Shown here one piece after another: positions 1 through 11,999 of a stretch of 64,000 nt of DNA. The stretch is taken from assembly GCA_033297205.1 (NCBI GenBank), contig MU859212.1, forward strand, positions 1 through 64,000. The letters run 5' to 3'. Both the position numbers and the translations under genes were made by a program. The notes under the pieces were generated by a model that saw nothing but the letters and a program-made list of their open reading frames with translations, was not told where the DNA came from and searched no databases. Origin of the DNA: Pseudoneurospora amorphoporcata (lineage: Eukaryota > Ascomycota > Sordariomycetes > Sordariales > Sordariaceae). How positions within the stretch are numbered: position 1 is the first letter of the stretch; every line of letters begins with the position of its first letter.

Positions 1-215
1 CTACAGCGGCACTTATAAGGCTGACGTCAAGCGTTGAGGTTCTGTTAGCCTTGGAAACCCTAACCCAGAACTGTAGGCAAATGTCCGTGTGACAGCACCT
101 CAATCATATGGAGATTCGTATAATTTGCCCCCTTCCTCCACAACAAAACCTCTCGGAACGTCCTTTACCCAAAACGGTTCGTTTTGCTCATCCAATCATC
201 CGACGCCACTGAAAG
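1..215. other. Window edge, downstream of NLR-like gene
   Basis: No gene or repeat is recognised here. This should include the 3' untranslated region of the minus-strand NACHT-ankyrin gene, whose stop codon lies at 216-218. Confidence 0.5.
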
Positions 216-3200
216 TCAGGCTGACCGACCTTTGCCCTTCACTTCGGGCTCATCATCAATAATTGTCGTGCTCCGGTTATCCTCAATCCTCTCCACGAAC
301 TTGTCGACGTTCTTTGCAAGCTCAGGGTCTATCTCCATTCCCACTTCCTTTTTCAAATCAAGGAACTTGGACCAAGCGGAGCCTTTGATTCTCCATTTCG
401 GGTACTCCATAATCAAGATCAAGAAGGGTGTTCGCTTCTCCGTCCAGCGCTTTTGATTCTCAATGAGGCTCGTGTACATGCGTTCAAGAGACCAGGTAAG
501 AAGCGCCAATTTGTGCTCCTTTAATTGTTTCTCGCTCTCGTACCCCAGCTCTGATGCGAGGCTTATGACGTCACCGAACACCAGGTTCCCCGTCGAAAAT
601 AGCATGTCCACAGCTAATCCGACTTTAGCCATGATGTACTTGGGGCGTTTAGTCGACACGGTCTTCAGAACAGTCCACACACATGTCTCGTCTACCTCAT
701 CAACATGATCGTTGTTCAGAAGATATTTGATCGTATCCAAGGAGTCAGGGACCCCGCTGCAGGCCAATCGAAGGAGGCCGACGTTCATGTCCACCTTTCC
801 AGATGACTTCATAAGACGTAATGCCTGAGTTCTCCCCGCGGCAGCTGCCATTTGTGCGGGTGTCTTCTCTCTATATGATTTTGTGTTTGTTTCAATGCCG
901 TCTTGATGCAGAAGCAGAGTGATTATGTCAATGTTCCCCTTTTCCGCTGCAGTATGTAGAGGTGTTATTCCACCGCGAGCCTTCTTGGAATTTATATTCG
1001 CTCCTCTTTGCATCAATAGCTTGCAGACCTCCAAATGTCCTCTGCGGGCTGCGAGATGTAGTGGCGTAAAACCGTTTGGCCGCCGGGAGATATTGACGTC
1101 GGCACCATTGGAAGTTAAAAATTCACAAACCTCCAGACGACCATGTTCTGCTGCTTGTTGGAGTGATGCTCCAGCGCCGATGTTGATGGACGCGCCATGG
1201 GAAATCAATAAAGCGCATATTTCTTTATGGCCCATGCCAGCGGCGAGGCTAAGTGGGTAGAAGGATTCCGAAGGTCCGCAGGGTTTGTCTAATTCTTTCT
1301 CTGTCCCGTCGAATTCCAGAAGCTGCTTAACTCTCTCGATGTCGCCTCTTTTACATGCTTCGGCGAGGTTGGTCTCGTTAGAGTTACCGGAAAAGCTGGA
1401 TGAAAGATCCAACTTGGGAAATGTGTTTGCGTCGTCTTCATGTTCCTGGGCATGCCACTCCCCATTATGCCTTTGAAGGTCGTCTTCCGTGCTGAATCCA
1501 AGTTTGAACCCTACAACGCAGTCTTTATATGCACACCGATACGGAAATTCGTGCTGGTCGATGTGCTTTTGTCGGTTCGCCTGACTCATCAGATCTCCCT
1601 TGAAGAAGTCACACCAGGGTTTTGAGCACTTATATGACGTCTTGGGCCCGTGGAGATTGACAAAGACTCTTTGCTCTTCCACAGTGAAGGCTTCAAAGTC
1701 GAGTTGGGCGATCTTTTGGCGAAGAGACTCTGTTCGGATGTCTATGCTGAGGTAGGAGTTGCGTTCTCGACCGTGTGTTGGGAGGTTCTTTATTATTGTA
1801 CCAGCAAGATCTATATAGGTCTCTGCTTGGAGGAGCTCTTTCACCTTTTCCCGATCTCCGTAGGACTTGAGGAAGACTAGGGCGAGGTTGAAAATCTCCT
1901 GGCACTTGTTCCCGCCCGACATTGGATCAAGGGATTTGACGCAATCGAGGAGATGGTCGAACCAGTACTGGACGGTGTAGTCTTGCAAGGCGTAGTACCC
2001 CTTTTTGGCATGCAGCAGCACATCTTCCTCCGAAACGCCGAGACTAAATGGCGGCGATGTGAGATATTTAAAGCAGAATGCCGAGAGCTTCAACTGCTGT
2101 TCATGGATGTTCACTCTGTTATGCCGTATGAGAAATCTGTTTGATGTGATAAATTAGCCAACGTTGAGGTCAGGAGTATTGAGGAGAAGGTGAGAACTTA
2201 CTCGCGAGCAGTTTCGTGTACAAGTACAATCTCGTCCTCCGGTCCATTGTAATTCTTGTTGGCTGCATTCGAATCCAAGAAAGAGCTACAAAGCTCCTTG
2301 TAGTTCACGATAATATATTTCTTGTAGACCACTTCCCCTTCTGGCGCATTGATGCAGAAGAAGGCCTGTATTTCTCTCCAGAAGAGCGTCCGCTTGCAGC
2401 CTATGACGTAGCTCAAGATTTCGCTTGCAATCGCCCTTCTCACTCGGGCAGACTTCTCGAACACACGTTCGTCGACCTTCTTGTACCTGCGGTGGGTTAG
2501 CTATGTCCCACTCATGGTCATACGGTCCAGTTCTGTCGCCAAGGGTATTATGGGGACTTACGCTCCCTCCAAGTTGTCGGGGAACACTTCCGGCTTCAGT
2601 TCCTTCTCCAAGTGTTCAACCGATGGTTGTGCAAGAAGATGTTGGAGGACTACCTTTGCATAGAGAAACATTCCTACGTGATCCAAGTCAGGAAATTGGC
2701 GATCAACAGACGATAGTGAGATTGGATGTAACCTACCTTTGGCTCCATCGGAAACGAGTTTCGCGATTGTGTTTTTTAGTGACGGTTCCGCGTTGAAATC
2801 TATGCGTATTTCCTCGGCAACCTTTTGGCAATACTCCGTTATGTCGTGGTGATGCTCAGTTGCCGTGTCAAGAGATATTGACGGTTGGGAAGACAAGAGT
2901 CTGTCCGTGACATTGTCTCTTTGGCCGGCAAGCATAACTCTCAGCCCGAGCACAGATTGAACCAAGCCGAGAAGCCACTCGATGATGTTTCTTTCCTCAT
3001 CACTCTGGCATTCATCCAGCCCATCCAGGACCAAGTAAAGCGTCATGTGAGTCCGTACAGCTTTGCAGACAAGATCCTGCAACACATTCGTAGAGTCGAG
3101 TCTGAGTCTGTCGTTCCCTGACATGTTGGTGATTGAATCGGTTAGGTCGGGGTCTTGGTCAATGAGCTGGTACAGAAGTGCGCGCAGGAGATTGTCGAAG

Positions 3201-4460
3201 CTGCCCCTGGACGTATTCTCGTTGTCTTGAGAGTGGCGGAAGTAAAAAAAGGCCACAGCAACCCCAGCCGGCTTGCTATCCAGTAATTTTTCAATGACAG
3301 TGGACATCAAGGTGCTTTTTCCTGTGCTGTTCGTCAGTTAAGTTCCCATGGTGACAATTTATCTCTAGGTGTAATTACTTACCACCACCAGGTTTCCCGT
3401 GAACGTAGAGTACCCTGCTCCCACTTGTATGCCACGCTCGATATACGGGACTTGCAAAGATCCACTGCCCTGAGCTGGCGGCTCTTTTTTGCAAGATTTG
3501 CTGGTGGTCCCGCAGGTAGTTCGGGGGGTTTAATCTCTTCTTGATTAGCTCCTTCCGCTGTTCATGCTTCATGTCTTCCAGTAACGTATTTATCCTGGCT
3601 TGTTCTTTGCCATTTTCCTTGATCTCATCAAGTGCATGGTGGATCTCAAAGAGGGATGCCGACGCCTTTTCGCTCTCCAGAAGCGCTCTGCGGCTATCAA
3701 GACTCTGGAGAATAGGACCGAACTTTGAGTCAAATCTTTTCCAGGCAGCGTCGAAGAGCATCTTCCAGTCTGTAATAGCGTTAGAGCTGTGCCAGCTTCA
3801 TGGAAAGAAAAGGGGTTTGCAGTAGCGTACTCGGTCGTCTGAAAACCTCGATAGCTCGTTCGTTGAAGTTGAGGATGTCAGAGTAATAGTCCTCGAGCAC
3901 TTTTGCCAAGGGTGGATGGCTTTGAAAGGCTTCTTTGTATCGACCCAGGCCAGAAATGCTGGAAGCAATCTTCCCATACGCCTCCAGTAGCTTGTTGAGT
4001 GAATCGAGGTGGGTTTTTGCAAGCTATGGAGGGTCAGGCGTACGGTCAGTTCAGGCTAGGGGAAACCTACATCTTAGGCAGAGTCGGCAGAGGTACTCAC
4101 CCCAAGAAGGAATTTGACGGGACCCTGTGATCAGAGAGTCAGTGGAACGGATGAACTTGGAGGTGCTAGCGTAAACTGAATATCAGGCCACAATACCCAG
4201 ATGAAGCATATGAAATCACATGCGTTGGTGAAAACCTCAATAACCGTTCCCAGCTGGGTCATTGCCTCAATAAAGGGCTCGAGCCGCTGCAGATGGCGGA
4301 GTTTTCCTTGTGGTCCCTGCTCATGTTGAATCGTGTCTGCCAATACTCGAACATCTTCCAGTGTGCAGATTGAAAACTGCTGGGCAAGGCTTGGGTCGAG
4401 ACCCTTCTTGAATTTGGTCAGGGCCCGTGTAAAACCGTCTGGCTGTTGTGACTGTGCCAT
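216..4460 (-). CDS. NLR-like protein: NACHT NTPase, zinc fingers, ankyrin repeats
   Basis: Eight exons on the minus strand: 4460-4197, 4124-4101, 4023-3831, 3769-3383, 3321-2737, 2673-2562, 2486-2202, 2136-216. They join in one frame to 1256 residues. The order is an N-terminal helical region of the kind found in fungal NACHT proteins (residues 1-160), a charged helical stretch, a P-loop GKPGGGKST at about 285-293 (codon split by an intron), a Walker B-like LYLVLDGLDE at about 384-393, a winged-helix-like segment ending LVHETAREFLI, two C2H2-like fingers (about 785-846: YKCSKPWC, YRCAYKDC with His pairs), and five to six ankyrin repeats from about 874. Fungal STAND/NLR proteins of this layout are known or suspected in heterokaryon incompatibility and non-self response. 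It is probably cytosolic. The ATG at 4460 is the first in frame. No frame breaks were seen, so it looks intact. Confidence 0.85.
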
Positions 4461-5291
4461 GGTTCGATGTGAATGGCGGCACAACAGTGAACTTGAAAGC
4501 GAAGACGCTGTCGGTCGAATGAACTCTTGCTGAAAGCCCACGACTGAACGGACAAGGTGACTTCCAGAGACTGGGCGTATCCGAGGGGAAAGGGCGAAGA
4601 ACTTATTGGATTTGGGTTGAGTAACCAATGTGTGAAGAGCGGAAGCTGCTTCCAGGCGTGAGGCGAAGTAGACAGACCGATGGCGGAGTTGGCTTTCTCG
4701 TTCTCCAATGACTGTCAAAGTGTGGAAGGTGGACTGGAGACGGGCATGACGGGATGTCGTGACGTGTCATCGCAACTGCCACACTGCTCATAAGGCTCAT
4801 ACCTTCCCGCCGATGGTCGAAGGTAGGCAGACTGCGACCCACACTGACGATTTGCTAGAATTGGGGGCGCTAGCCTCCAAGCCACCGCCATTCACCTTCC
4901 CCCGCGTGGTGAATACTGGTGATTGGACACATGAACTCGTCCAAAGCCTGGCTGTGCTACAACCATCCGCTCTTTCTCCGTGCTGTGTGAAAACCTGTTG
5001 GTGGGCCACTGGGCCCCAGCCGCACTCTTGGCACAGTGGAGGCTCCAGCATTATCCATCGCTTATTGTTGGTGATCTCACATAACCACCATTTGGGTCCT
5101 GTGGAAAAGCGACGAACAGCCTCCCATTTTGTCCCTTATCACCAGACCACGGACCAAAACACCCGACTTCGCCGCGGTCTGACAATCAACTGCCCCTTCG
5201 TTGTTTGTCCCACCTCGTTACAGTCCGATCGAAGTAGGGACAATTCTTCGTGATGCAATAATACCTGTGTGCACCTCTATCGAAGACGCCA
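4461..5291. promoter_or_regulatory. Divergent intergenic region between NLR-like and SNF2 genes
   Basis: About 830 bp separate two divergent start codons, so the promoters of both genes should lie here. No repeat, RNA gene or further coding region is recognised. Confidence 0.4.
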
Positions 5292-5327
5292 ATGTATTGT
5301 CAAGCAGCCACGACATCCAATCTCCCT

Positions 5328-8300
5328 ATGGCCAAACGGCGCTTCTCGACAACGTTCGGAGAAGGGGATGCGAGCAGTAGCCGGATCGAGATTTGTTATG
5401 GCGCCGTAAGTATACAATGGTGAACCCTTATCAACATTCCCGCAAGCTCAAAAGGCCTATAAGCTTCAGACCTTTGGTTAACTGACCGCTCACATGACCA
5501 TGTCCTCAGCTGTTCGGCGGAAAAGCTCAATGTCTTGATGGCTTTGGAGCACTTACAAGCCAACTCCAACACATCAGCAACCATGTGTCGTTCGTCTCGT
5601 TTCCCGTGACAATATTCGGGGGCTTCTTCTGTTTATCGTCCCAAGACGGGAGAGCATTTGCTGTCGTTGACCAACGTACACAAAGCTGGCTGACAGCACT
5701 GGATCACATACCCGATGTCAGATTCGACGCACTTTTTGCCACCGGACCCCTGGTAAAACGGGGGAAGGGAATCAAGAAAGGTGTAGTGCTGGACGGGATG
5801 TCAGTTAATGTCTTCGGCCCTCAAGACAAAGCTGTCGCAGATAATGCTGCCGACAAATTAGCGCAGGTTTCCGCCTTCCTTCAACATCCAAGAGAACTGG
5901 GCCGGGAGGTTGTTTACTCCAATCCCCAGTGGTTGGTGTTGCCTGGCTATGGCAGAGAAATGAATGATCTCGTTGGAACCTATATCAACGACGACTCGTC
6001 ATGGGCAGTCAGAGCAAGAGTTGCCAATGAGATCAACGGGATGCTGGATTCATTGGACGAGGTGCCTTCCGAGGAGGCACTCCGGTTTGTCCCTCCCCAA
6101 GGTTTGACTTCGAAGTTGAAGAGGTACGGTTTCCTTCCCGCGTCTCCATTACGCACATATCATGATATTGCGCGCTAACGGAACGCAAAGGCACCAGGTA
6201 CAAGCCGTCCTCTTCATCCTTGGACGAGAACCTGGAAATCGTTTCTTTCAGGCATCAAATGCAGGTGTCAGTACTTCCATAGGAATTTCCCAAGCAAATC
6301 ACGGCGGGCTCATTGCCGACGTGATGGGAATGGGCAAGTCACTTACAATTCTCACAACAATCCTATGCACTCTGGAGGATGCTTGGAACTTTCCTCATTT
6401 CTCCTTCCAGTCGCAAAACGTCGCCGAACTAGATCAAAGAACACCGACACAGGCTACTCTGGTTGTTGTACCATCAGCGCGTGAGTTTCCGTTTACCCCC
6501 GTGTTCCGAACTTGCGCTGACCGTCCGAAGAGCTTATGTATAACTGGCCAGCAGAGATAGAGAGGTAACTTACACCGAACAGCACATAACTCCAAGTCAC
6601 GGGTTCCTTGATTACGAGCTAATGGGAAGTACGCACCTCTAGACACATGCCCGGGGCCTTGAAATTTGTTTTGTTCCATGGCCAAAGTCGACCTAAGAAC
6701 CCCAAGTCGCTAGTGTCAACTGATGTGGTTCTTACAACATACGGAACGCTTGCTGCTGATCATAAGAGGGCTGGCTTGCTTCAGAAAATGACATGGTATC
6801 GAGTTGTTCTGGACGAAGGTTAGATCTGAATCTCCCACTGGAGTGCATGTGGTCATCATAAAATACCTTAGTAATGTAAGTATCTCCTGCTGATGAGACA
6901 ATAGCACATTGGATTCGAAATCCATCCTCTCAGCAATTCCGAGCGGCTGCCAGTCTTAGCACCAATCGGCGGTGGTGCTTGACTGGCACCCCCATACAAA
7001 ACAAGCTAGACGACCTGGCATCTCTCGCCCAGTTCCTCTGCGTTTCGCCATATCCTGACAGAAAGGCATTCCGGGAAAACATACTTGAACCTCTTGAAAA
7101 GGGGGACCAAGGATGTACTAACCCATTACGGTTCTATCTCCGCAAGAATTGTCTTCGTCGCACAGACAAGTGCCTCAACCTCCCAAACTCATCCGAGACG
7201 ACTGTCTATTTGCAACTCTCAAATGACGAGCAGGAGGCATATGACTGGATTCTTAGCACGGCGAGACGGGCACTAGATGATATTGTCAGTAGCGCCGACA
7301 AAACCAAACCGTCCAAAAACCAGACGGTCACCGTGCTATTCACAGCTCTTACAAGACTGCGTAGGCTATGCGACCTCGGAACGCTGCCGCCTATACAGTC
7401 CTCTTCGGGCAACTCTGGACAATCAACCGAGGATTCCGACATGCTGTGTGAACTATGTTCATCGCAAGATGCGGATGGATCTCTGCTATTGAAGGATGAA
7501 CAATTTTGTCCCGATTGCTCGCGACCACTTCGCTCTCAAAGATCCAAACCAGCAAAGAACACTGGTTACCTCACGCCCACAAGTCTGCCAGGCGTTGCTG
7601 AAGATCGCGCAACAAGCCCCCTCATCCTGTCCATGGACAGTGGCCACTCCACAAAGCTCCTGAAGGTCAGAGACAACGTGCTCGAAATCCTACAAGCGCA
7701 GCCTGACACCAAGCAGTAAGTTTCTTGTCGCAGGCAGCACTTGGACTCAGCTAATCAGCCAGTCTGATCTTCTCCTCTTGGACATCATCCCTTGGCTATC
7801 TCGCCCAGCTTATGCAGCAAATCCCCTACGCTAAGATCGACGGACGAACCAGCAACGCAGAGCGCTTGGAACATATCAAGGCTTTCCAGGAAGGATCTCA
7901 AATCCCTGTCCTCCTCATGTCTATCGGCACAGGGGCTGTCGGGTAAGCAATCACTCACCTTCCTTCACCTTCCTTCACCTTCCTTCACCTTCCTTCACCT
8001 TGTTTCACCTGGCTTCACCTTCCTTCAACGAGTCACATCTGCTCACCTTTCCTCACCTCTCCTCACCGAGTCATCTTTCCTCACGCTCTCAAGCCCTCAC
8101 ACACCCGTCTCCTTCCACCGATTAACACTAACCACTCATCAACCCACAAAGCCTCACCCTCACGGCAGCAAGCCACGTCCACGTCATCGAACCGCAATGG
8201 AACCCGTCGGTCGAGGAACAAGCCATCGGCCGAGCACGCCGCATGGGTCAAACCAAGGAAGTTGTGGTGACGAGGTATATTATGAGGGGGACCGTTGAAC

Positions 8301-8709
8301 AGGTGAGTCCATCGCATGTTGCCAGACCCAAGAAAAAAAGAAAATAGATGGGGGGAATAAGAAGAAGGAGAAAAAAGAAAAGGAAAAAAAAAAAGAGAAA
8401 AGAAAGAAAAGAAACAACGTAAACAAGATGAAAGGGAAAATTGAAGAAGAAAAAGAAGACCCAAAGAAGGCCGGGAGAAAAGACAACAAGCGACTAACAG
8501 CCCAACCTAATAGAGTATCGTCTCTCTCCAACAAAGGAAGAAGAACATCGCCCGCTTCACCTTCGATACCGCCAGCGGTGATAAGGTGAGCGAGAGAGTG
8601 AATGTAAGCAATCTTGCCCCCAAGAAGCCTGGGAACATTGCTGACAGCTCAATTTGCAATCGCGTTGCAGGATTTTAAGTTCGTCTTGGACGCTGGACTC
8701 CCTTCCTAA
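5328..8709 (+). CDS. SNF2-family DEAH helicase/ATPase, Rad5/HLTF-like fungal clade
   Basis: Ten exons: 5328-5405, 5510-6123, 6191-6480, 6531-6564, 6643-6818, 6905-7715, 7763-7942, 8152-8302, 8514-8585, 8671-8709. They join in frame to 814 residues; an in-frame ATG at 5292 would add 12. Helicase motif I is DVMGMGKS (about 274-281). The DEAH box (about 396-399) is created by splicing 6818 to 6905. Motif III-like LTGTPIQNK follows, and motif VI QAIGRARRMGQ lies in exon 8. Between the lobes sits a four-cysteine knuckle (CELC at about 579, CPDC at about 599) where Rad5/HLTF proteins carry a full RING; only four metal ligands are visible, so E3 activity is doubtful. SNF2 ATPases translocate on DNA in the nucleus to remodel chromatin or support repair. 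The exact role here is not shown by sequence. Confidence 0.85.
7950..8035. repeat. 10-bp tandem repeat inside SNF2 intron 7
   Basis: The intron at 7943-8151 begins with a short array of the unit CCTTCACCTT, five near-perfect copies followed by diverged ones (TTTCACCTGG, CTTCACCTTC). It is pyrimidine-rich and does not interrupt coding sequence. Confidence 0.8.
8330..8470. repeat. Purine-rich low-complexity tract in SNF2 intron 8
   Basis: Intron 8 (8303-8513) is dominated by A and G runs such as GAAAAGAAAGAAAAG. It is simple sequence between the exon ending GTVEQ and the exon starting SIVSLQQ. Confidence 0.7.
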
Positions 8710-9620
8710 ACGCTCGTGTGCGCGGCAGGGGTTTGACGGCTGGCAATTGACAGGAGCTTGTGTGAGATCACGAACAACAACGATGGATATGACGATTGAT
8801 GATGCTATGGAAGGGAGGAGAGAGGAGGAGGAGTGGTCAAACGACCCGACCCCTTTACCATAGCTGCCTGACCCCATGGTCCGTGCGTCCACACACAAAA
8901 CTGCCCCGACCTACCGGTACTAATTTAGGGGCGGTGCGGGAAGTCAAGCTGTCGGTGGGTCCCAGTGCACAGGCCATTCAACGCCTGCTCCACTCGTGCC
9001 CTGGTTTTGCCCACCGTTTGTCTAGACTTCCAGACCTTTGAGATCGGGGAAAAGGTAGGTAGAAGAAAATTGGGTGATTGTGACCTGGTTCGATGAAGAG
9101 GAGATGGCCTGCCAAAGCCAGCTTAAATACAACGATAATGGAAAATCTGGGTGGAGTGCTCTTTCCCAACCTTACACCTTCCTCCTCTCTCGAGTGCGGT
9201 GCAAGGCGATCAAAGCATGCCCTTCTACATACTACCTCTACCCTGCATCTTCTCTATAGTCTTGATTCCATTTACCCGCTATTACATACAAGTCGTGCAG
9301 AACACCCCAAATCAATAGTATTATCTTGACCGGGAAGCTGAAGAGGTGATCCTTTTGGGAATGATCAAGTTGATATGTATTGATCCGTACATGTACTTGT
9401 CACATTTCGAAATGAAGGAGAAAAAAGAAGGGAAGAGGAAGCAAAGAAAGACAATGGAAAACTCGCGTCGCCTGGCCCATGCTACGCGACTCCGCTTCCT
9501 GACTCAGCTTGACCCTGTGTTCAGATAAAATGACACCCAATTCCGCAAACCAATCACCCTCCGCCCGTCACCTTTTTCACACCTGGTTCAACAACAAGGA
9601 AAAGGGGAACGGAAGCAAAT
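8710..9620. other. Gene-free interval
   Basis: No conserved reading frame is recognised between the SNF2 stop codon and the flank of the 5S gene. Only small frames without family features occur. Confidence 0.4.
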
Positions 9621-9667
9621 GTCAACAACAAGCAAGCGGCCACCAAAGAGCATCAGTAAAAAAGCAC

Positions 9668-9675
9668 AAAAAAAA
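9668..9675 (-). terminator. RNA polymerase III T-run terminator of 5S gene
   Basis: Eight consecutive T residues on the minus strand lie directly after the mature 5S 3' end. Confidence 0.7.
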
Positions 9676-9793
9676 CATACAACACCTGGGATTCGCTGGT
9701 CGTCACCGACCCAACTACTAGTCAGGCGATTGGTAGCTTATCTATGGGAGAGCGGACGGGATCCCGAGTTTTCTACCATCTGTGGTCGTATGT
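9674..9793 (-). rRNA. 5S ribosomal RNA gene, dispersed single copy
   Basis: On the minus strand the 120-nt segment starts ACATACGACCACAG and ends GTGTTGTATG. The two ends pair as helix I. Internally it carries TCCCGTCCGCTC, AGTAGTTGGGTCGGTGAC and CAGCGAATCCC, the hallmarks of fungal (Neurospora-type) 5S rRNA. A T-run follows (A8 at 9668-9675 on the plus strand), as expected for RNA polymerase III termination. A TATA element lies at about -26 to -29. Dispersed non-tandem 5S genes are known in Neurospora and relatives. The sequence looks intact. Confidence 0.92.
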
Positions 9794-9818
9794 ATTAGTC
9801 CCTGCTGTTCCTCGTGCC

Positions 9819-9823
9819 TATAT
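9819..9823 (-). promoter_or_regulatory. TATA element upstream of 5S rRNA gene
   Basis: Reading the minus strand, ATATA lies about 26-30 bp before the 5S transcript start. This matches the position of the TATA element known to be conserved upstream of Neurospora 5S genes. Confidence 0.6.
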
Positions 9824-9829
9824 CCTCCA

Positions 9830-10380
9830 TCGGGGTTGGTCGTCCTAGTGCAAAATCGGGTGCATTACCTAAGGTACGAAAGGCACACCATGTCACACGG
9901 ACATTTGCCCACAGTCCAGGGTTAGGGTTGTCAAGGCTCAGCGCGAAGGCCGGCGTCAGAAGGACGAAGGAGAATGGTTGAAGAACCGCTTGTATGCAGA
10001 ATGCTAGATTGATGCCTTGTGGCCTCAGGCCACAAGGCTCTGTACGTACCGAAACTTCTTTGGCATAAGGAGGCCTTGAAACCGAACCTTCCTCTGGAGG
10101 TTGAAGGGATCAACAAGGCCTTCGAGACCAAAGAAGATTATCAGCGGAATTGAGCTATTGTTCCAAGCCCAGAAACCTGCCCTTGTCACACACCACTCAC
10201 TGTCAAGGTGGATGCGTACTCCCATCTCTCTATAGCTCACAGCCCGTATCGTCCCATCCATCGGGCGCTCCGTCTTGCTTATCTTCCATAGGGACGGATT
10301 CAGACTAGCTTGTGCGTTCTAGTCTTTGGAGCGCCGGTATTGTAAGAATGTAAATTGAAAGCGAAGCGGCCCCTTTGGCA
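9830..10380. other. Gene-free interval
   Basis: Roughly 550 bp between the 5S promoter and the 2EXR stop codon. Nothing with family features is seen. Confidence 0.35.
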
Positions 10381-11208
10381 TTACAGCACAATACAGGAGT
10401 TAGGGTTGCCCGTAGGGCGCCGAAGGGAAGGAAGCTGAAGACGTCTCAGCCTCTGAGATACCGTCTTGCAGCTCTTGCTAGTCTTGCCAGTCTTCCCATC
10501 GATCAGCAAGACGTTTTCCATGCTGCAGCTGGAAGGGAAACCGCACTCCTCCGCTCCTTCATGCCAGCCATCTAAACCGTCCAGACAGACCACGTGGACC
10601 TCTCGGACGTTGGTAAAGTTTCTCAAATGCCTGGATTCAAAGCGGACAAACCAATCGCTGCGTTCGCGCGCAAATTTGAGCCGCTTGATGTCCTGGTAAT
10701 ACGGCGCAAAGTACGCGAATATGCTCTGGCCGATGGAGATCATGTCCATCTCGAAATTCACCCAGACGTAGCGCGGCTCCAGGCCGAGGCCGAGCTCCAG
10801 CCGAAGTCCCGGCGGCAGCGGCACCTTGAATTTCCCGTACAGCAATGCAGCTGGCAGTTGGTGGAAGGCCTTGCTATAGTACGGCCCCAAGCCACCACCG
10901 CCCACATCTTCCGTGAGGTGGATCCGCGCTTCTCGACAGGCTTGCAGAGGTGCAGGCACTGCGGTGGAGGAGCGCAAACGGAGGACCGAAAGCCAGGTGG
11001 GGCTAGACGATAGCGCCAAAGTGGACTTGTATTTTTCGGCCATATCTGTGGTGATTCTTTGTTTGTATGCGATATCCACCTCGACCTCGCGAGGTTCGAC
11101 GGTTAGCTCCCATATCCGAGCCCGGAGCTCCCATGGAAGACGGGGAAAAGGATGGAAAGCTTTCATGGTCGTGTGCTGAGGCCGGGTGCGGGCTGCCGGA
11201 ACCTTCAA
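10381..11208 (-). CDS. 2EXR domain protein
   Basis: One exon of 275 residues. Near the N-terminus FHPFPRLPWELRARIWEL matches the 2EXR motif common in fungal proteins of unknown function, which are often expanded in families. A second in-frame ATG at 11166 places the motif at residue 4 and may be the true start. No signal peptide or membrane segment is seen. A glycine-rich stretch (GGGGLG) and a basic C-terminus rich in Arg/Lys/Ser are the other visible features. The 2EXR family has no established biochemical role, so function is unassigned. Confidence 0.7.
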   Translation of the reverse strand: MKVPAARTRPQHTTMKAFHPFPRLPWELRARIWELTVEPREVEVDIAYKQRITTDMAEKYKSTLALSSSPTWLSVLRLRSSTAVPAPLQACREARIHLTEDVGGGGLGPYYSKAFHQLPAALLYGKFKVPLPPGLRLELGLGLEPRYVWVNFEMDMISIGQSIFAYFAPYYQDIKRLKFARERSDWFVRFESRHLRNFTNVREVHVVCLDGLDGWHEGAEECGFPSSCSMENVLLIDGKTGKTSKSCKTVSQRLRRLQLPSLRRPTGNPNSCIVL

Positions 11209-11999
11209 GTTCGAGGCTTGCCGTCAAAGAAGGTGAGCCAAAGGATGAGAATTGTTGGCAACACAGGCCGCGGACTCGGTTGTTGAGTCGAGAAGATGAA
11301 TAGCTGTTGGAGGCTGGAATTGGAAAAGGCGACAACGAAAAGGGCTAGATTGGAGTTGTCTGACGGAAGAGGAGAAACGGAAACTAGACTAGTGTAGGGC
11401 GGCCTGAATACCTGGAAGGGAGTGTCAGTGAATGGGCAAGGCAAGGCCAGTGGGGGTTTTGTCCCAGGTGATAACGGAGTATGATGGTGATGAGGCTAGC
11501 AGGCCACGATGTAGAGGTAAAGGTAAAGTAGGTAGGCAGATAGGCAGCCGCCTGGCTGGGGTCGGCAGAGCATTCCCGTCTTCTAAGACGCGCCGCCGCT
11601 GCTAGCCGAAGTTGTACATAGTGTTAGGGCGTTATTCCCTTTCGCGGGAGAACCCCATACAAGGCCCCGCCCACACTAACAGACGCGTAACGCATGGCCT
11701 ACTAAGCCTCCAAAACACTGGACTTCCATTTGTAGCTTCATTTGCATGATCTCCCAAATTCCATGATATGCCACTCAAGGACCGTCACACTCCCTTTTAG
11801 AATCGATTCACTGCTCTACGCAAATGGTCATACTTCAGCAGGAACCCAGTGTCCAACAACCTGCCTAACCCATTTTGTCTTTTATCATCGTCATCATCAT
11901 TCCAAATGTCCCCATATTTTCCTCACTCCCAATACATCACGATAACTCTGCCACACGTACTTCTCCTTCGACTATCTTACCCGAACAAGACGGCGAAAA
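11209..11999. other. Gene-free interval
   Basis: No supported gene. It includes the presumed promoter of the 2EXR gene and the approach to the dispersed repeat copy at 12000. Confidence 0.35.
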
